A stretch of 64,000 nt of DNA from Carex sylvatica (lineage: Eukaryota; Streptophyta; Magnoliopsida; Poales; Cyperaceae): the NCBI GenBank assembly GCA_964058845.1, contig CAXKVR010000328.1, forward strand, positions 98,851-162,850, read 5' to 3'. Below the pieces are notes generated by a model. It was given only the letters and a program-made list of their open reading frames with translations. It made no database searches and had not been told where the DNA came from. The position numbers and the translations under genes were made by a program. This document shows, piece after piece, positions 20,877-30,627 of the stretch; the stretch's first letter is position 1, and every line of letters begins with the position of its first letter.

Positions 20877-22560
20877 TATTCGCAACCTCTATGCTTGTAG
20901 CAAACTTTCAAATTAAATCCATGCAAAAAAATATTTATAAAGTAATAAAATAAAAGTGAACAATTTCATATTAGAAAAATATTAATTAATAATTAATAAA
21001 ATATGAACGACCAAAAAATCTCATGTAAGCTTAAAGATAATGTTTTTACTATGATAACTATTTAATTATATAGACATGTAAATCTAACGCTTGTCTAACT
21101 ATTCTGAAATCTTGACTAAAGGAAAAAGAGAAAGAAACACATATCTTTTATAAGTTTCATAAAGTTAATTATTAGAGGTTAATGGGTGTCTAATTTAAGT
21201 ACGTTTAAATTACATGTTTTGTTCTCTAGGCAACAAAGAGAGAAAAAAACACATCTTTTATCATAATTTTGAAGAAAATTAAACAATGAGAGTAAATTGA
21301 GGGAACAGAAAATTTATTATGAGTGGATCCAATAGGAACGTTATGACAAGAAATTTAGATAGATAATATTTTATTTTATTTTTCAAACACCAGATCAGTT
21401 TGTCAAATTTCCCATTGTTTGATCAATACAAAACAATATAATTAATAAAACTGCGTATAAAATCTGTTTCTATATATACTGCGCAAGTTATTCCTATTAA
21501 TTGTAAGGTCCAAAATTGAAAAATTATGTAAAGATTATCGTACATAATAGAGAACGTCATTCAACCTAGCTAAAAGTTATACAAACATCATTAGACTTTC
21601 CAATACCAATGGATTTGTTTTTATTTTTTACAATCCATATATAGCAAAGCATCATGCATATTAAAGTACAAGTACAGAAAAAAAAAATTTGGAATTTGCG
21701 AAAGTACAAAAAAAAAAAAAAAAAAAAAATCTGCCTGAAAGGTAACGAAAGTATTGTCAAACGACTATAAATTTTTTCGTAGAATTTTATTTAGTATAAA
21801 GAAGAATTTTATAAGCCTAATCTAAACCAACATACATAATACAAGTTTATTTTGTAACAAAAAAATTAATATGGTTATAATTCATGCATGGTTTTTATTT
21901 ATTCTATAAAATATTTTTAATAAATAAATTAATAGATCATTTTAATATTGACATTCTACATGTAACTTATTCGGTATAAATAAATGTGGATTCCACAACT
22001 ATAAACAAATTATCACATCACATACTAATTAAAAACAATTAATTGAAGTGCTCATGCTTCAAGTAAAATGTACTAATTATTTATGCAATATAATCTTAAA
22101 AAATTAAGAAACAAATAAAAGTTAACCCTTTTACTAATCAATTATATTTTTTTCTAGTTGCTCATTATACTAATAGAAGTTAAACATTCTCGTTGCTCGT
22201 CAATTAGAAAACCACAACACAACAATAAAAAATACAGTAACATAAAGTATTCCAAAATATAAATCATGAAAATAAATACTTTCGTAACCTCTATATTTGT
22301 AGCAAATTTTCAAATTGAATCCATACAATAAAAAATAGTAATAAAATTAAAGTGAACAATTTCATATTACGTACAAATATATTATGTTGTAATTAATAAT
22401 CTCTAAACGACCAAAAAAGCTCATGTTAGCTTAAGAATAATGTTTTCTATCATATATGACCGATACATCGCAAATAATACAACTCTTTAATTATATATAG
22501 GCATGTAAATCTAAATTCTAGTCTAACTATTCAAAAACCTTAGTTAAAGGAAAGCATTAA
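20877..22560 (+). repeat. Dispersed direct repeat pair, about 230-280 bp, 1.4 kb apart
   Basis: The block at about 20880-21115 (CGCAACCTCTATGCTTGTAG ... GAACGACCAAAAAATCTCATG) recurs at about 22283-22555 (CGTAACCTCTATATTTGTAG ... AACGACCAAAAAAGCTCATG) with substitutions and small indels. The sequence between is AT-rich and gene-free, with a long A-run at about 21709-21729. Confidence 0.75.
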
Positions 22561-22659
22561 TCTTGATAATTGCTACGCACTTCTATCTCTACATTATTTT
22601 TTCACTTAACTTTCATAATTACTATGAAGATCATAAAAATTCTAGCACTTATTTTTTTT

Positions 22660-23975
22660 CAAAAGTATTAATACATATGCACAGAAGTATTTATACCTAT
22701 AAGCTGAATAATTTTTACATAAATAATTGTCTCTCCAGCCAAATCTCAAACTACATGGGGGGTCATACACATTTATATAAGTTGATTTCTTTTCTTCGTC
22801 TAATCTCGTCAACATTTTCAATAATCTATAAAAAATTTTGCGAATCTAAAACCACAAACTTCTTCTACACAATTTTTTTTTCAAATGAGATCTATGATGA
22901 CGTACTTTCAAACTCACTGTCACAAGTGTTAATACATATAGGGAGAATTTCATATATATCCCTCAAAAGTTTTAATATTACGTATTTATCCCTCCAAAAT
23001 CAGTAATTACATATTTATCCTTGAAAATTGAACAAACTCACATATTTGTCCAATCTAACTCTATAACATATCAAATATCTTCAAAAATAATTAAATAATA
23101 TTTTTTAAAACTTTAAAATTTTGTTTTACAATATTAATTAATAATATGTTGACCATTATGCACTTCGGCATTTTTAGTCCGCCTGAGTTCTCTTCCCTGT
23201 AAGGCGCCAAATCACAGATTTCTCTTCCTCCCTCGCCTCTCTCTCCAAACGTACCAATCACATATTTCTCCCCGCCTTTCCTAGTCACCTCCCCTCTCAC
23301 AGATTTCTGCCACCCCTCGCTGCTTTAATTTTCTATTTTCTTTTGAAGAGAGAGGCGGGAGGTTTGACGCCTTAGAGAGAAGAGAACTTAGACGGACTAA
23401 GGAGATAAAAACGAAGAGCGCAATAGTAAACATATTATTAATTAATAATTAAAATAAGTTTATTAAGTTTAAAAAATACTATTTAATTATTTCTGGAGAT
23501 ATTTGATGTGTTATAGAATTAGATTTGATAAATATGTGAGATATTTGATGTGTTATAGAATTAGATTTGATAAATATGTGAGTTTGTATGATTTTTAAGG
23601 ATAAATATGTAGTTATTAATTTTGGAGGGATAAATATGTAATATTGAAACTTTAGAGGGGTATACATGAAATTGCCCCATACATATATATGCACGAAAGT
23701 ATTCATACCTAAGAACGAAAGTATTTATACCTATAAGGTTAATAAATTTTACATAAATAATTCTCTCTACAACCCAATCTCAAATTATATGGGGGGCCAT
23801 ACACGTTTTTAAAGGTGAATTTTCTTTTCTTCGTTTAATCTCATTCACATTTCTGACGATCTATGAAGAATTTTGCTAATTTAAAACCACGAACGTCTTC
23901 TACGTAATTTTCTCTTTCAAATGAGATTCATGACAATGTACTTTTAGGTTCGTCGTCACACAAGTATTTACGCAT
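22660..23975 (+). repeat. Tandem duplication interrupted by a Mutator-like element
   Basis: The block 22675-22930 (AGTATTTATACCTATAAG, ACATGGGGGGTCATACAC, CAAATGAGATCTATGA) recurs at 23715-23970 (AGTATTTATACCTATAAG, TATGGGGGGCCATACACG, CAAATGAGATTCATGA). The foldback element at 22941-23678 lies between the copies, at the end of the first. Confidence 0.8.
22932..23687. mobile_element. Foldback Mutator-like element with perfect 9-bp target duplication
   Basis: The element spans 22941-23678 (738 bp). ATACATATA flanks it on both sides (22932-22940, 23679-23687). The left end GGGAGAATTTCAT and right end inverted GGGGCAATTTCAT start arms of about 270 bp that stay complementary almost to the centre (ATATTTATCCCTCCAAAAT, TCTATAACA, then TAGTCCG and AAGGCG blocks). 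The right arm contains an internal tandem copy of about 42 bp (23498-23581). The centre (about 23200-23400) is much more GC-rich than the arms and lacks a transposase. The 9-bp duplication and long arms fit Mutator-like MITEs. A transcript would form a long hairpin. Confidence 0.92.
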
Positions 23976-24649
23976 CGTCGTGCAAGTATTTATACCTATA
24001 CTTACAAGTTTTTTTTTACATATATGATACTAACTGATACCTGAAAGTATTAATATCAAGTATTACAGGTATTTATTCCTATGCACTACAGTTTTTATAA
24101 CTATTTGGTCAACTATTGTTTGTCATATCAAGTTACACATACAAGTATTAGTATCTTAGTTTGTAAATTTTAATTTCTTATCCTCTATGTATTTATACTT
24201 AGGAAAGTTAACGCATGATCGATGAGTGTGGAGATTGAAAAAAGTGGAACCATATAATTAGCGGTGATCATTGTACAATATTTGTTTACTGTAACTGTGG
24301 AGATAGAGAGAGAACAAGAGTGTGTGGATGAATATAATTATTCAAAGGTAAAATAGAAAGATTAACCAAGTTTCAAAAAATTACAAGAGATTAATGGGAG
24401 TCTATTTAAGTAGCTTGAAATTGGAATTTTGTTCTCTTGGCAAACGAAGAGATGAAGAAACAAAAAAAGTATGGAAGCTGTTTTGTTCTCTTTTCTTCCT
24501 ATTTGTAAGTTCCAAAATTGAAAAATTATGGAAAGATCATACATAATACAATAATAAAAAATAAAAATAAAAGTGTTTGTCGGTGCAAAAAAAATTCTGC
24601 CTGAATGGAAAGTCTTCCCTTTCTTAAAACACTAAAAAGAAGAAAAGAA

Positions 24650-24950
24650 AAATAGAATTGGGCCCACAGTCTCTCTTCACACTGACACTGGGCTATAAAA
24701 AAATAGCGCAAATATGGATTCAAGTGTTTGTCGGTACTTCTGATCCAGTAAATAGCAAAGCAAACAGGCGACTGCCCTTGTGTCCCTCTCCGTCTCTCGT
24801 TCGCCTCCTCCGCAATCTCTGATCGATTCCCTCACCACCCGTCGCCTACTCACACTACCCACCACCTTAATTTTATTTTTCTAAAGCAAAGCAATCTATT
24901 GTTCCGAACAGATCACTACTGTCTCTAGACTCTAGCTAGCTTCAAAAAAT
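24650..24950 (+). promoter_or_regulatory. Upstream and leader region of the F-box gene
   Basis: A GC-richer, CT-rich tract (about 24770-24850) precedes the ATG at 24951, as expected of a plant 5' UTR. The ATG context AAAATATGGGG is acceptable (purine at +4). No clear TATA box was fixed. Confidence 0.4.
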
Positions 24951-27087
24951 ATGGGGCGCCGAGGACGGAAGACCCAACGCCAAGCCTTGTTTGGAGAAGA
25001 GAATTCTAATCATCAACCTCCACCACATGTATTCATATCTTACTCTGCCGAGCTTGCTATTGTATTTCTTACCTGTTATCTTTTTTCTCTAGGGTTACTT
25101 TCAAAAAATCACACACAAAAAAAAAAAAAAAAAATCTAAGTGCTAGACTACTAAATTCAGTTGGCATGGTTTGATGTAAAGCTTCTGGCCTTTTTGTTTA
25201 ATAAGTCGTATTAGCGTATATTAGGTATTCTGGGAATTTAATTTTCTTGTTAGTTTCTTAAAAACAAAATGATTAAAAAGGGGGATGCTCTGTTGTTTGT
25301 ATCACTAAGGTCAAGTTGTTTTGATGTGAATTATAATTAGATTGGATTTCACCTCTATATGAGTATGCTTTATATACTTAAACTGTTGTGACTCGTCCCA
25401 CATTAATTGTCCTATGTTCAGTCTCAGCCATCAATAGCAACCTGTCAAATTTGCTGCTGGTCATGCCACCAATTTAAACCCCACCCGAAAGTCATCTGCA
25501 TGTGTAACATAAGCATTGGATGGAGCATGAAATGTTCGGTGGGACAATACACATGCGCCATATACCAGTGGATATACTTCGCTATTTTGGGATCCTGTTT
25601 CTTTTATTTATTTTTTTATTGTGTGGCTCATACTACTTTTAAATTTTCATATATGTAAGGAATTAAAGATCAAGGGTTGTCAGCTTTTTTTTGTAATTTT
25701 TTCCATGTACTTTTAACTTGGCAATGACACTATTTTAAATTTTTAATTCAGGAGACCAACGCAACGACGATGGAGAGAAGGAATTGGTCTTCACTCCCTG
25801 AACTCATAGTGACGATCATCTCCAACTTTCTACTTTCTGAAGATGTAACAGAGTACATCCGCTTTCGTACAGTTTGTCCTGGATGGAGGCAATCTACTGC
25901 TCCTCTGTCCACCATTGAGAGCCTCTTTCGGCCACGAAATTGGATCATGATCATCTCTAGTAAACGTGAGAAGTATTCCCCTAGTGGGCTTAAAGATTGG
26001 AGTACCTTCTTCAATGTCTCAAGTGGACGCTGCCTTCTAGTCGACATTCCGCAGTTCCGTGAGGGTTACACGCCAATATCTTCTGCTGATGGTCTCCTTG
26101 TACTGCTAAGAAGGAATATGGGTGAATTATGTCTTCTCCACCCATTCACATTATCTATTACTCAATTGCCTAAGGTGGATTCCCTTATTTCCATCATGAT
26201 CCGAGATGAGCCAAGTAGTGTGAACTTCCTTTCATCTTCCATTGTTGTTTTCTTCTTTCAAAGATGTCATAAAGTTGCATTTGCGAGGATAAGAGGCAAC
26301 AGATGGTTTGGTACGGATTATGAGGTAAATTGTACTTCCACTCTCTCCTTTCAAGGCCAGCTGTATGCGGCTGATCACAACACTGGAGAATTATTGCAGT
26401 TCGAGCTTGAGGAAGCGACTATTGGGCCTAGTTGGGATCCAAAACTCAACGTGACAACTCAGATCCCGGCCTTCAGTTATCCCTTGTATCTTGGTCTTCT
26501 TGAGTATGGAGGAAAAATGTTACTCCTACGGAAGTGCCGGGATGTGCCACCCTTATGGGGTTTACACTTTGAAGTATACGAGATTGATGTGGAGAATAGG
26601 AGGCTCATCCCAACCATCATACCTCCTGATCACACTATTTTTGCGTCAGAGAGCCGATGCTTATCTTTACCTACTTCAGTTTCTCCTTCAATCTTGCCCC
26701 AATCCATTTATTATTACAGAAGGTTTAGTCCAGACATCGATGTTTACGGTTCTCACCGCCCAAACCTTGCACCCACAAATTCATATTATCCTCATCCTGA
26801 GATTATCTACCGCCGCACCGCCCCATACCCAAAAAATTATATCGGTCCATTTTCCCTTTCCAGCTATCTTATTAGTCACTGTTCAAACTTCATATGGTAT
26901 GTGCCCATGCTTTTTCTTTTTTATTTGTCATGCATATGCTTTTTCTTTTTTATTTGACATACTTGTGGGGTAAAACAAATTAGGATGATTATTATTATTA
27001 TTTTTTTCAAGTTAATATTTGTATTACCACATGATGTTAGTGATCTACCGGCTTTGTTACAGGCCATTTCAGATGAAGAGGAAGTAG
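24951..27087 (+). CDS. F-box protein with DUF295-like C-terminal region, three exons
   Basis: Exons 24951-25028, 25752-26896 and 27063-27087 join in frame to 415 codons plus TAG, with GT..AG introns of 723 and 166 bp. The first exon gives a basic lead MGRRGRKTQRQ. An F-box follows at about residues 35-75 (WSSLPELIVTIISNF, then FRTVCPGWRQS). Such domains bind SKP1 in SCF ubiquitin ligases. The rest shows the repetitive pattern of plant DUF295/KIB-type F-box proteins: ISSADGLLVLLRR, LCLLHPFTLSITQLP, STLSFQGQLYAAD, GLLEYGGKMLLL. The target substrate cannot be predicted. Splicing at 26896 replaces a hydrophobic read-through tail with WPFQMKRK. An in-frame ATG at 25770 could start a 32-residue shorter protein. 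Confidence 0.88.
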
Positions 27088-27099
27088 TCCAACTTTAGC

Positions 27100-27883
27100 A
27101 GCTCTTTCAAGCTTGGGTGTGGAAAACAAATCAATGATGCGCTTCAAAATCTTTGTTTCTTTATGGGATTATTGTTGTAAAAATATTTATATTCGGGCGT
27201 CATTTATAGGTATTCTAGAACAATGTAATATCGTACTATAACTTAAAATGATATTACTGGTGCTATGTTATGCTGATTTCAATGAAATCAGAGGGATATT
27301 TTTTCCCAGTTTTATCCAAAAAAAAAGAAGCTTCTATTAACTCATCTCTTTCTCTGGTTGCTTGATTTTTTTTATTAAATATTTCCATATGGTTCTGTTA
27401 ATAGACCTGAACTATCTAATACTTCCCCAAAAGTTTCATGTAGAAGTCTGTGATGTAAACTGCAACGTTTGAAGGAGTTGCCAACCTTTTGTTTTTTAAA
27501 TTTATTGCTTGTTGGTGGATTCCTTGTGATTTTATTTTCTTGTGTTATCTGAATGCCTTGAGGTGGACAGAATATTAGAATTTCTGTCTTGAATTATGCC
27601 TGGGCCTACTAGATATAAATAATAGGATGTGGCAGGGGCGGATTTATGTGTCGAAAAAACAGGGCTAAGTCCCCCTGTAAATTGAAAATTTTGTAATTTT
27701 TTTTATGCATCAATACTTTTTTAATCCTCTATAATATGAAATTACATCTGGATCTGGTTCCTCTTTTGTTAGGACTATCTTAAGGCTTTGGTCTCGCAAC
27801 AAACTATGCTACCGTCCTGAACCTTTTCTTCCAGCCGACTGTGCTACTGTCCATAAGTGTTATGAACAAGAGGGAGCGGTGGA
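27100..27883. other. F-box gene 3' flank and gene-free sequence
   Basis: 27090-27300 is probably 3' UTR. CAGGGGCGGATTTATG at 27644 resembles a hAT-type terminal sequence, but no matching inverted end was found nearby. Confidence 0.4.
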
Positions 27884-28247
27884 TGTTGGAGACTTGAAAT
27901 ATACACCATGACACGATCACATAAAATCAGAAGATGATTCGCAAACAAGGCAGAAGATTGCGGAAGATTTGTTTTTCTTCAATGTGATATTTAGGCAATC
28001 TTATATTAAAAAAATAATGTGGAGAAGGAAATATGTTATTAAGAAAATATGTATATGTTAGAAAATATTCAATTAAGGCATGATAGATAGTAATCAGATT
28101 ATATATGAATAGATGATGCCCAGAAAAACATATACGAAAATACTCTGTAATTCTATTTTGAATTAATAAAAATAAAGGGAGGGAATGGAGCTTCATGGGA
28201 GTGATTGTATTCGTGTTCTTTGTTATACTATCCTAATCATTTTGACA
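27884..28247 (+). repeat. 5' LTR of a copia-type retrotransposon (364 bp)
   Basis: The LTR starts TGTTGGAGACTTGAAATA and ends in CA, directly before TGGTATCAGAGC (28248-28259), a 12-base match to the initiator tRNA-Met primer site. The matching 3' LTR was not found, so the element is truncated. Confidence 0.8.
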
Positions 28248-28259
28248 TGGTATCAGAGC
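28248..28259 (+). promoter_or_regulatory. Primer binding site of copia element
   Basis: TGGTATCAGAGC abuts the LTR end, complementary to the 3' end of initiator tRNA-Met. Confidence 0.85.
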
Positions 28260-28363
28260 ATGGTTATCTGGTGATATAGGTAGAGAAATTGTTGTCCTTC
28301 TTGTCTTTAACTTTAATTTCTTGTGCTATATTGCTTCAGGAGCTATCCATTCTCAATAAAACA

Positions 28364-29377
28364 ATGTCTTAATCCAATGAGACCATAAATCCTATGGATC
28401 TGCTAGAAAATCTCACACAACTTATTCAAGCAATAACCCTCCAACAAATTCAAATGATGGCTATGCAAAATACTACCCTTACTAACTGTTAACCAGTGGC
28501 ACAACCTGTTGTCATAACTGATGGGTCAATTCATCCTAACCCAATTGACATAAAGATGGATGGCACCAACTATACCTTCTGGTGTCAAGCAGTCGAGATG
28601 TATGTCAAGGGAAAGGATTGGATAAAGCATCTCACGGGGGTTCCTGCACCCCCGGAAGCGACACATCCTGGAATCCAAAAGTGGGAAGTAGATGATGTAG
28701 TCGTCAAAGGGTGGCTCATAAACTCTCTTGAGCTACAACTGCGAAGCAAGTACATTCGACACCCTACGGCAAAAGACCTGTGGCAAGCACTAGCAACCAC
28801 CTTCTATGATGAAAGTGATGAGGCACAAGTGTTCGTGCTAAATTGGCGAGTCTCACATGTCAAACAAGACGGCAAAACTGTAGAAAAATTCTATGATAAA
28901 CTGCATGGTTTGTGGCAAGAAATAGACTTTTGCAGCCCAAATCCATGGTATGTGCCTGTGACATAGAAAGGTTTAATAATTTTATTCAAAAGACCAGGGT
29001 ATACACAGGGGCGGAACTAGAAAATTGAGATTGGGGGAGCTGGATGAATAAGTATCATATAATTTCATTTGATAAGGGGAACTAATAATAATAATTTTTG
29101 CAAAAATTAAAAAATTTAAAGGATTAAAATGAAAAAAAAAAAATTATAGGGGATGCTTAGCACCCTTTCCCCTATGCCTTCCTCCTCCCCTAGGTATACA
29201 CGTTTCTTGATGGACTTGATGATCGTCTTGATAACATTCGAGCACAAGTTCTGCAAATGAGCCCCTTTCCATCTCTTGAGCAAGCCTATGCTCATGTTAG
29301 ACGTGAAGCAAATCGCCAAGGCATAATAGTCAAAAGTGGACAAAAGACTATGCAAAATTCATCTGCCATTACCACAC
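28364..29377 (+). pseudogene. Copia-type gag, broken by stops and by a small DNA transposon
   Basis: After early stops (ATGTCTTAA at 28364), a 157-codon frame at 28496-28966 shows a plant copia Gag pattern: IKMDGTNYTFWCQAVEMYVK, then KWEVDDVVVKGWLINSLE, then TAKDLWQALATTFYDESDEA and EKFYDKLHGLWQEID. A 187-bp insert at 29007-29193 interrupts it. Removing the insert and one 8-bp copy restores continuity with YTFLDGLDDRLDNIRAQVLQ and FPSLEQAYAHVRREANRQG. The zinc knuckle and pol are absent because a second retrotransposon LTR begins at 29378. Inactive. Confidence 0.85.
28999..29201. mobile_element. 187-bp hAT-type MITE in the copia gag, 8-bp target duplication
   Basis: GTATACAC stands at 28999-29006 and again at 29194-29201. 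The insert between begins AGGGGCGGAACTAG and ends TCCTCCCCTAG, so the termini are near-inverted (AGGGGCGGA against AGGGGAGGA). An 8-bp duplication with such GC-rich ends is typical of hAT elements. No coding capacity. Confidence 0.85.
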
Positions 29378-30559
29378 TGTTGGCTTGTGCTTGATCTACT
29401 TATTTGTTTGACTAGATTTGCAAAATATATGTAAATAGCATTTTACAGTTTTTCTTCTTCAGATATTGTGCAGGTTTATGACAACTGAAGATTTAATAAT
29501 TACACATCAAAGATGAATTAATAAATTGCTATACAACATCAAGGATGTAGTCATGAAACACAAGACATTGGACAGCAGAAGCATCATCTCAAGATTAGGA
29601 TAATTAATCTGTAAAATTGGTAAAATAAACTTGAGAATGAACTAAGTGAGACCTACCGTTGCAACGGTCCAGGAACTGTTGCAACGGAATAAATAAATCC
29701 TCAACCAAGTCTGTGACGGTTTAAATCGATCAGAACCGTCACTTGACGATCGGTATTCTAAAGGATTAGCGTTGAGAGAACCGTTGCAACGATCAATCTA
29801 CCGTTGTCAACAAATTCCACCATTATGTACACAAATCCACCGTTATGGTTCCTTCAATCCAAACCTGTTCAAATTGACCTACCATTATAACGATCCATGT
29901 ACCGTTGCAATGGTCAGAGCCACTTAACTTGTTTTTATCAGCTCTCTATAAATAGAAGCAACACTAAGGTTTGGACAATCACTCTAGCCGCCTCCAACTT
30001 TAATATTTCAAATTTTCAGATCTAGATAAAGTCATTGTTGCTTATACACTTAAACTTCAATACTCACAATCAATCTCAAGTTTATTCAATCAGTACAACA
30101 ACTCTTAGAATGATCATGTGAGATCAAATCAAATATCTCTTGAGCCTTAGTTGCTCACCTTATTATCCTTGAGTCATAGTTACTCACTTTGTTATCTTTG
30201 AGCCTTTAGTGCTCGTGAGCCGATTCCATGCTCGGGCCGTGTGACTTCCTAGAAGATTGTAAGGGCTCACCAGTTCCACCTTGTAATTCTTTCTCATTGG
30301 GTAAAGAAAGGTGCGCCATCTCGAAGGTCGCAGGCCCAGAGACGTAGGTGTTAGTGCCGAACTCCGTAAACAACTCTCGTGTCAAGTGTCTCTAAACTCT
30401 ACTTTTATTTTATTATTTATTAATTTAGTTTAGAATCAAGTTATTCTAGTTTCTGCCAAAAATAACTCTAAGACACACTGGGGACTTATAACTTAGATTA
30501 AAAGTTTAAAAGCCCATATTCACCCCCCCCCCCCCCTTTAAGTGCCTTTGGGACCAACA
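29378..30559 (+). repeat. LTR of a SIRE/Maximus-like copia element (1182 bp)
   Basis: It begins TGTTGG at 29378 and ends CCAACA at 30559, followed by AGTGGTATTAGAGCAGG, a primer-site-like sequence with one mismatch to the initiator tRNA-Met complement. A strong TATA box (CTATAAATAG, about 29945) lies mid-LTR. Upstream of it, 29656-29913 holds repeated CCGTTGCAACGG-type palindromes. The length, the spacing to the primer site and the gag type downstream fit the SIRE/Maximus lineage. It is inserted in the gag of the element starting at 27884. Confidence 0.8.
29656..29913 (+). promoter_or_regulatory. Cluster of CCGTTGCAACGG-type palindromes upstream of the LTR TATA box
   Basis: CCGTTGCAACGG lies at 29656-29667 (perfect palindrome). 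Near copies are CTGTTGCAACGG 29676, CCGTTGCAACGA 29781, CCATTATAACGA 29882 and CCGTTGCAATGG 29902, with half-sites between (ACCGTCAC, CCGTTG, CCGTTATGG). AACGG/CCGTT is the core bound by three-repeat MYB proteins in mitosis-specific activator elements. Their role here is inferred. Confidence 0.6.
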
Positions 30560-30627
30560 AGTGGTATTAGAGCAGGAAAATTAAATTAAGATACACTTAA
30601 TTTGATTATTATATTAGATCCTAGAAA
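30537..30627 (+). other. LTR end, primer site and gag leader of the SIRE-like element
   Basis: A C-run (about 30522-30536) precedes the LTR end. AGTGGTATTAGAGC begins one base after CCAACA. ATG at 30627 (ATGGCACTTCATACATC) starts the degenerate gag. Confidence 0.6.

Larger units (their letters stand above)
21120..24640 (+). repeat. Diverged duplication: 21120-21750 related to 24340-24640
   Basis: Shared blocks occur in the same order: TTAATGGGTGTCTAATTTAAG near 21180 with TTAATGGGAGTCTATTTAAG near 24391; TTTTGTTCTCTAGGCAAC with TTTTGTTCTCTTGGCAAAC; CCAAAATTGAAAAATTATG near 21510 and 24511; TCTGCCTGAA near 21730 and 24595. The copies share no gene. The second copy borders the F-box gene's upstream region. 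Confidence 0.65.

Noticed and set aside
22563..23006. 147-codon frame
   Set aside because: AT-rich composition, crosses into the Mutator-like element, and falls in duplicated non-coding sequence.
27644..27883. Possible hAT element starting CAGGGGCGGATTT
   Set aside because: No inverted partner end or 8-bp duplication found, so only the motif is noted.
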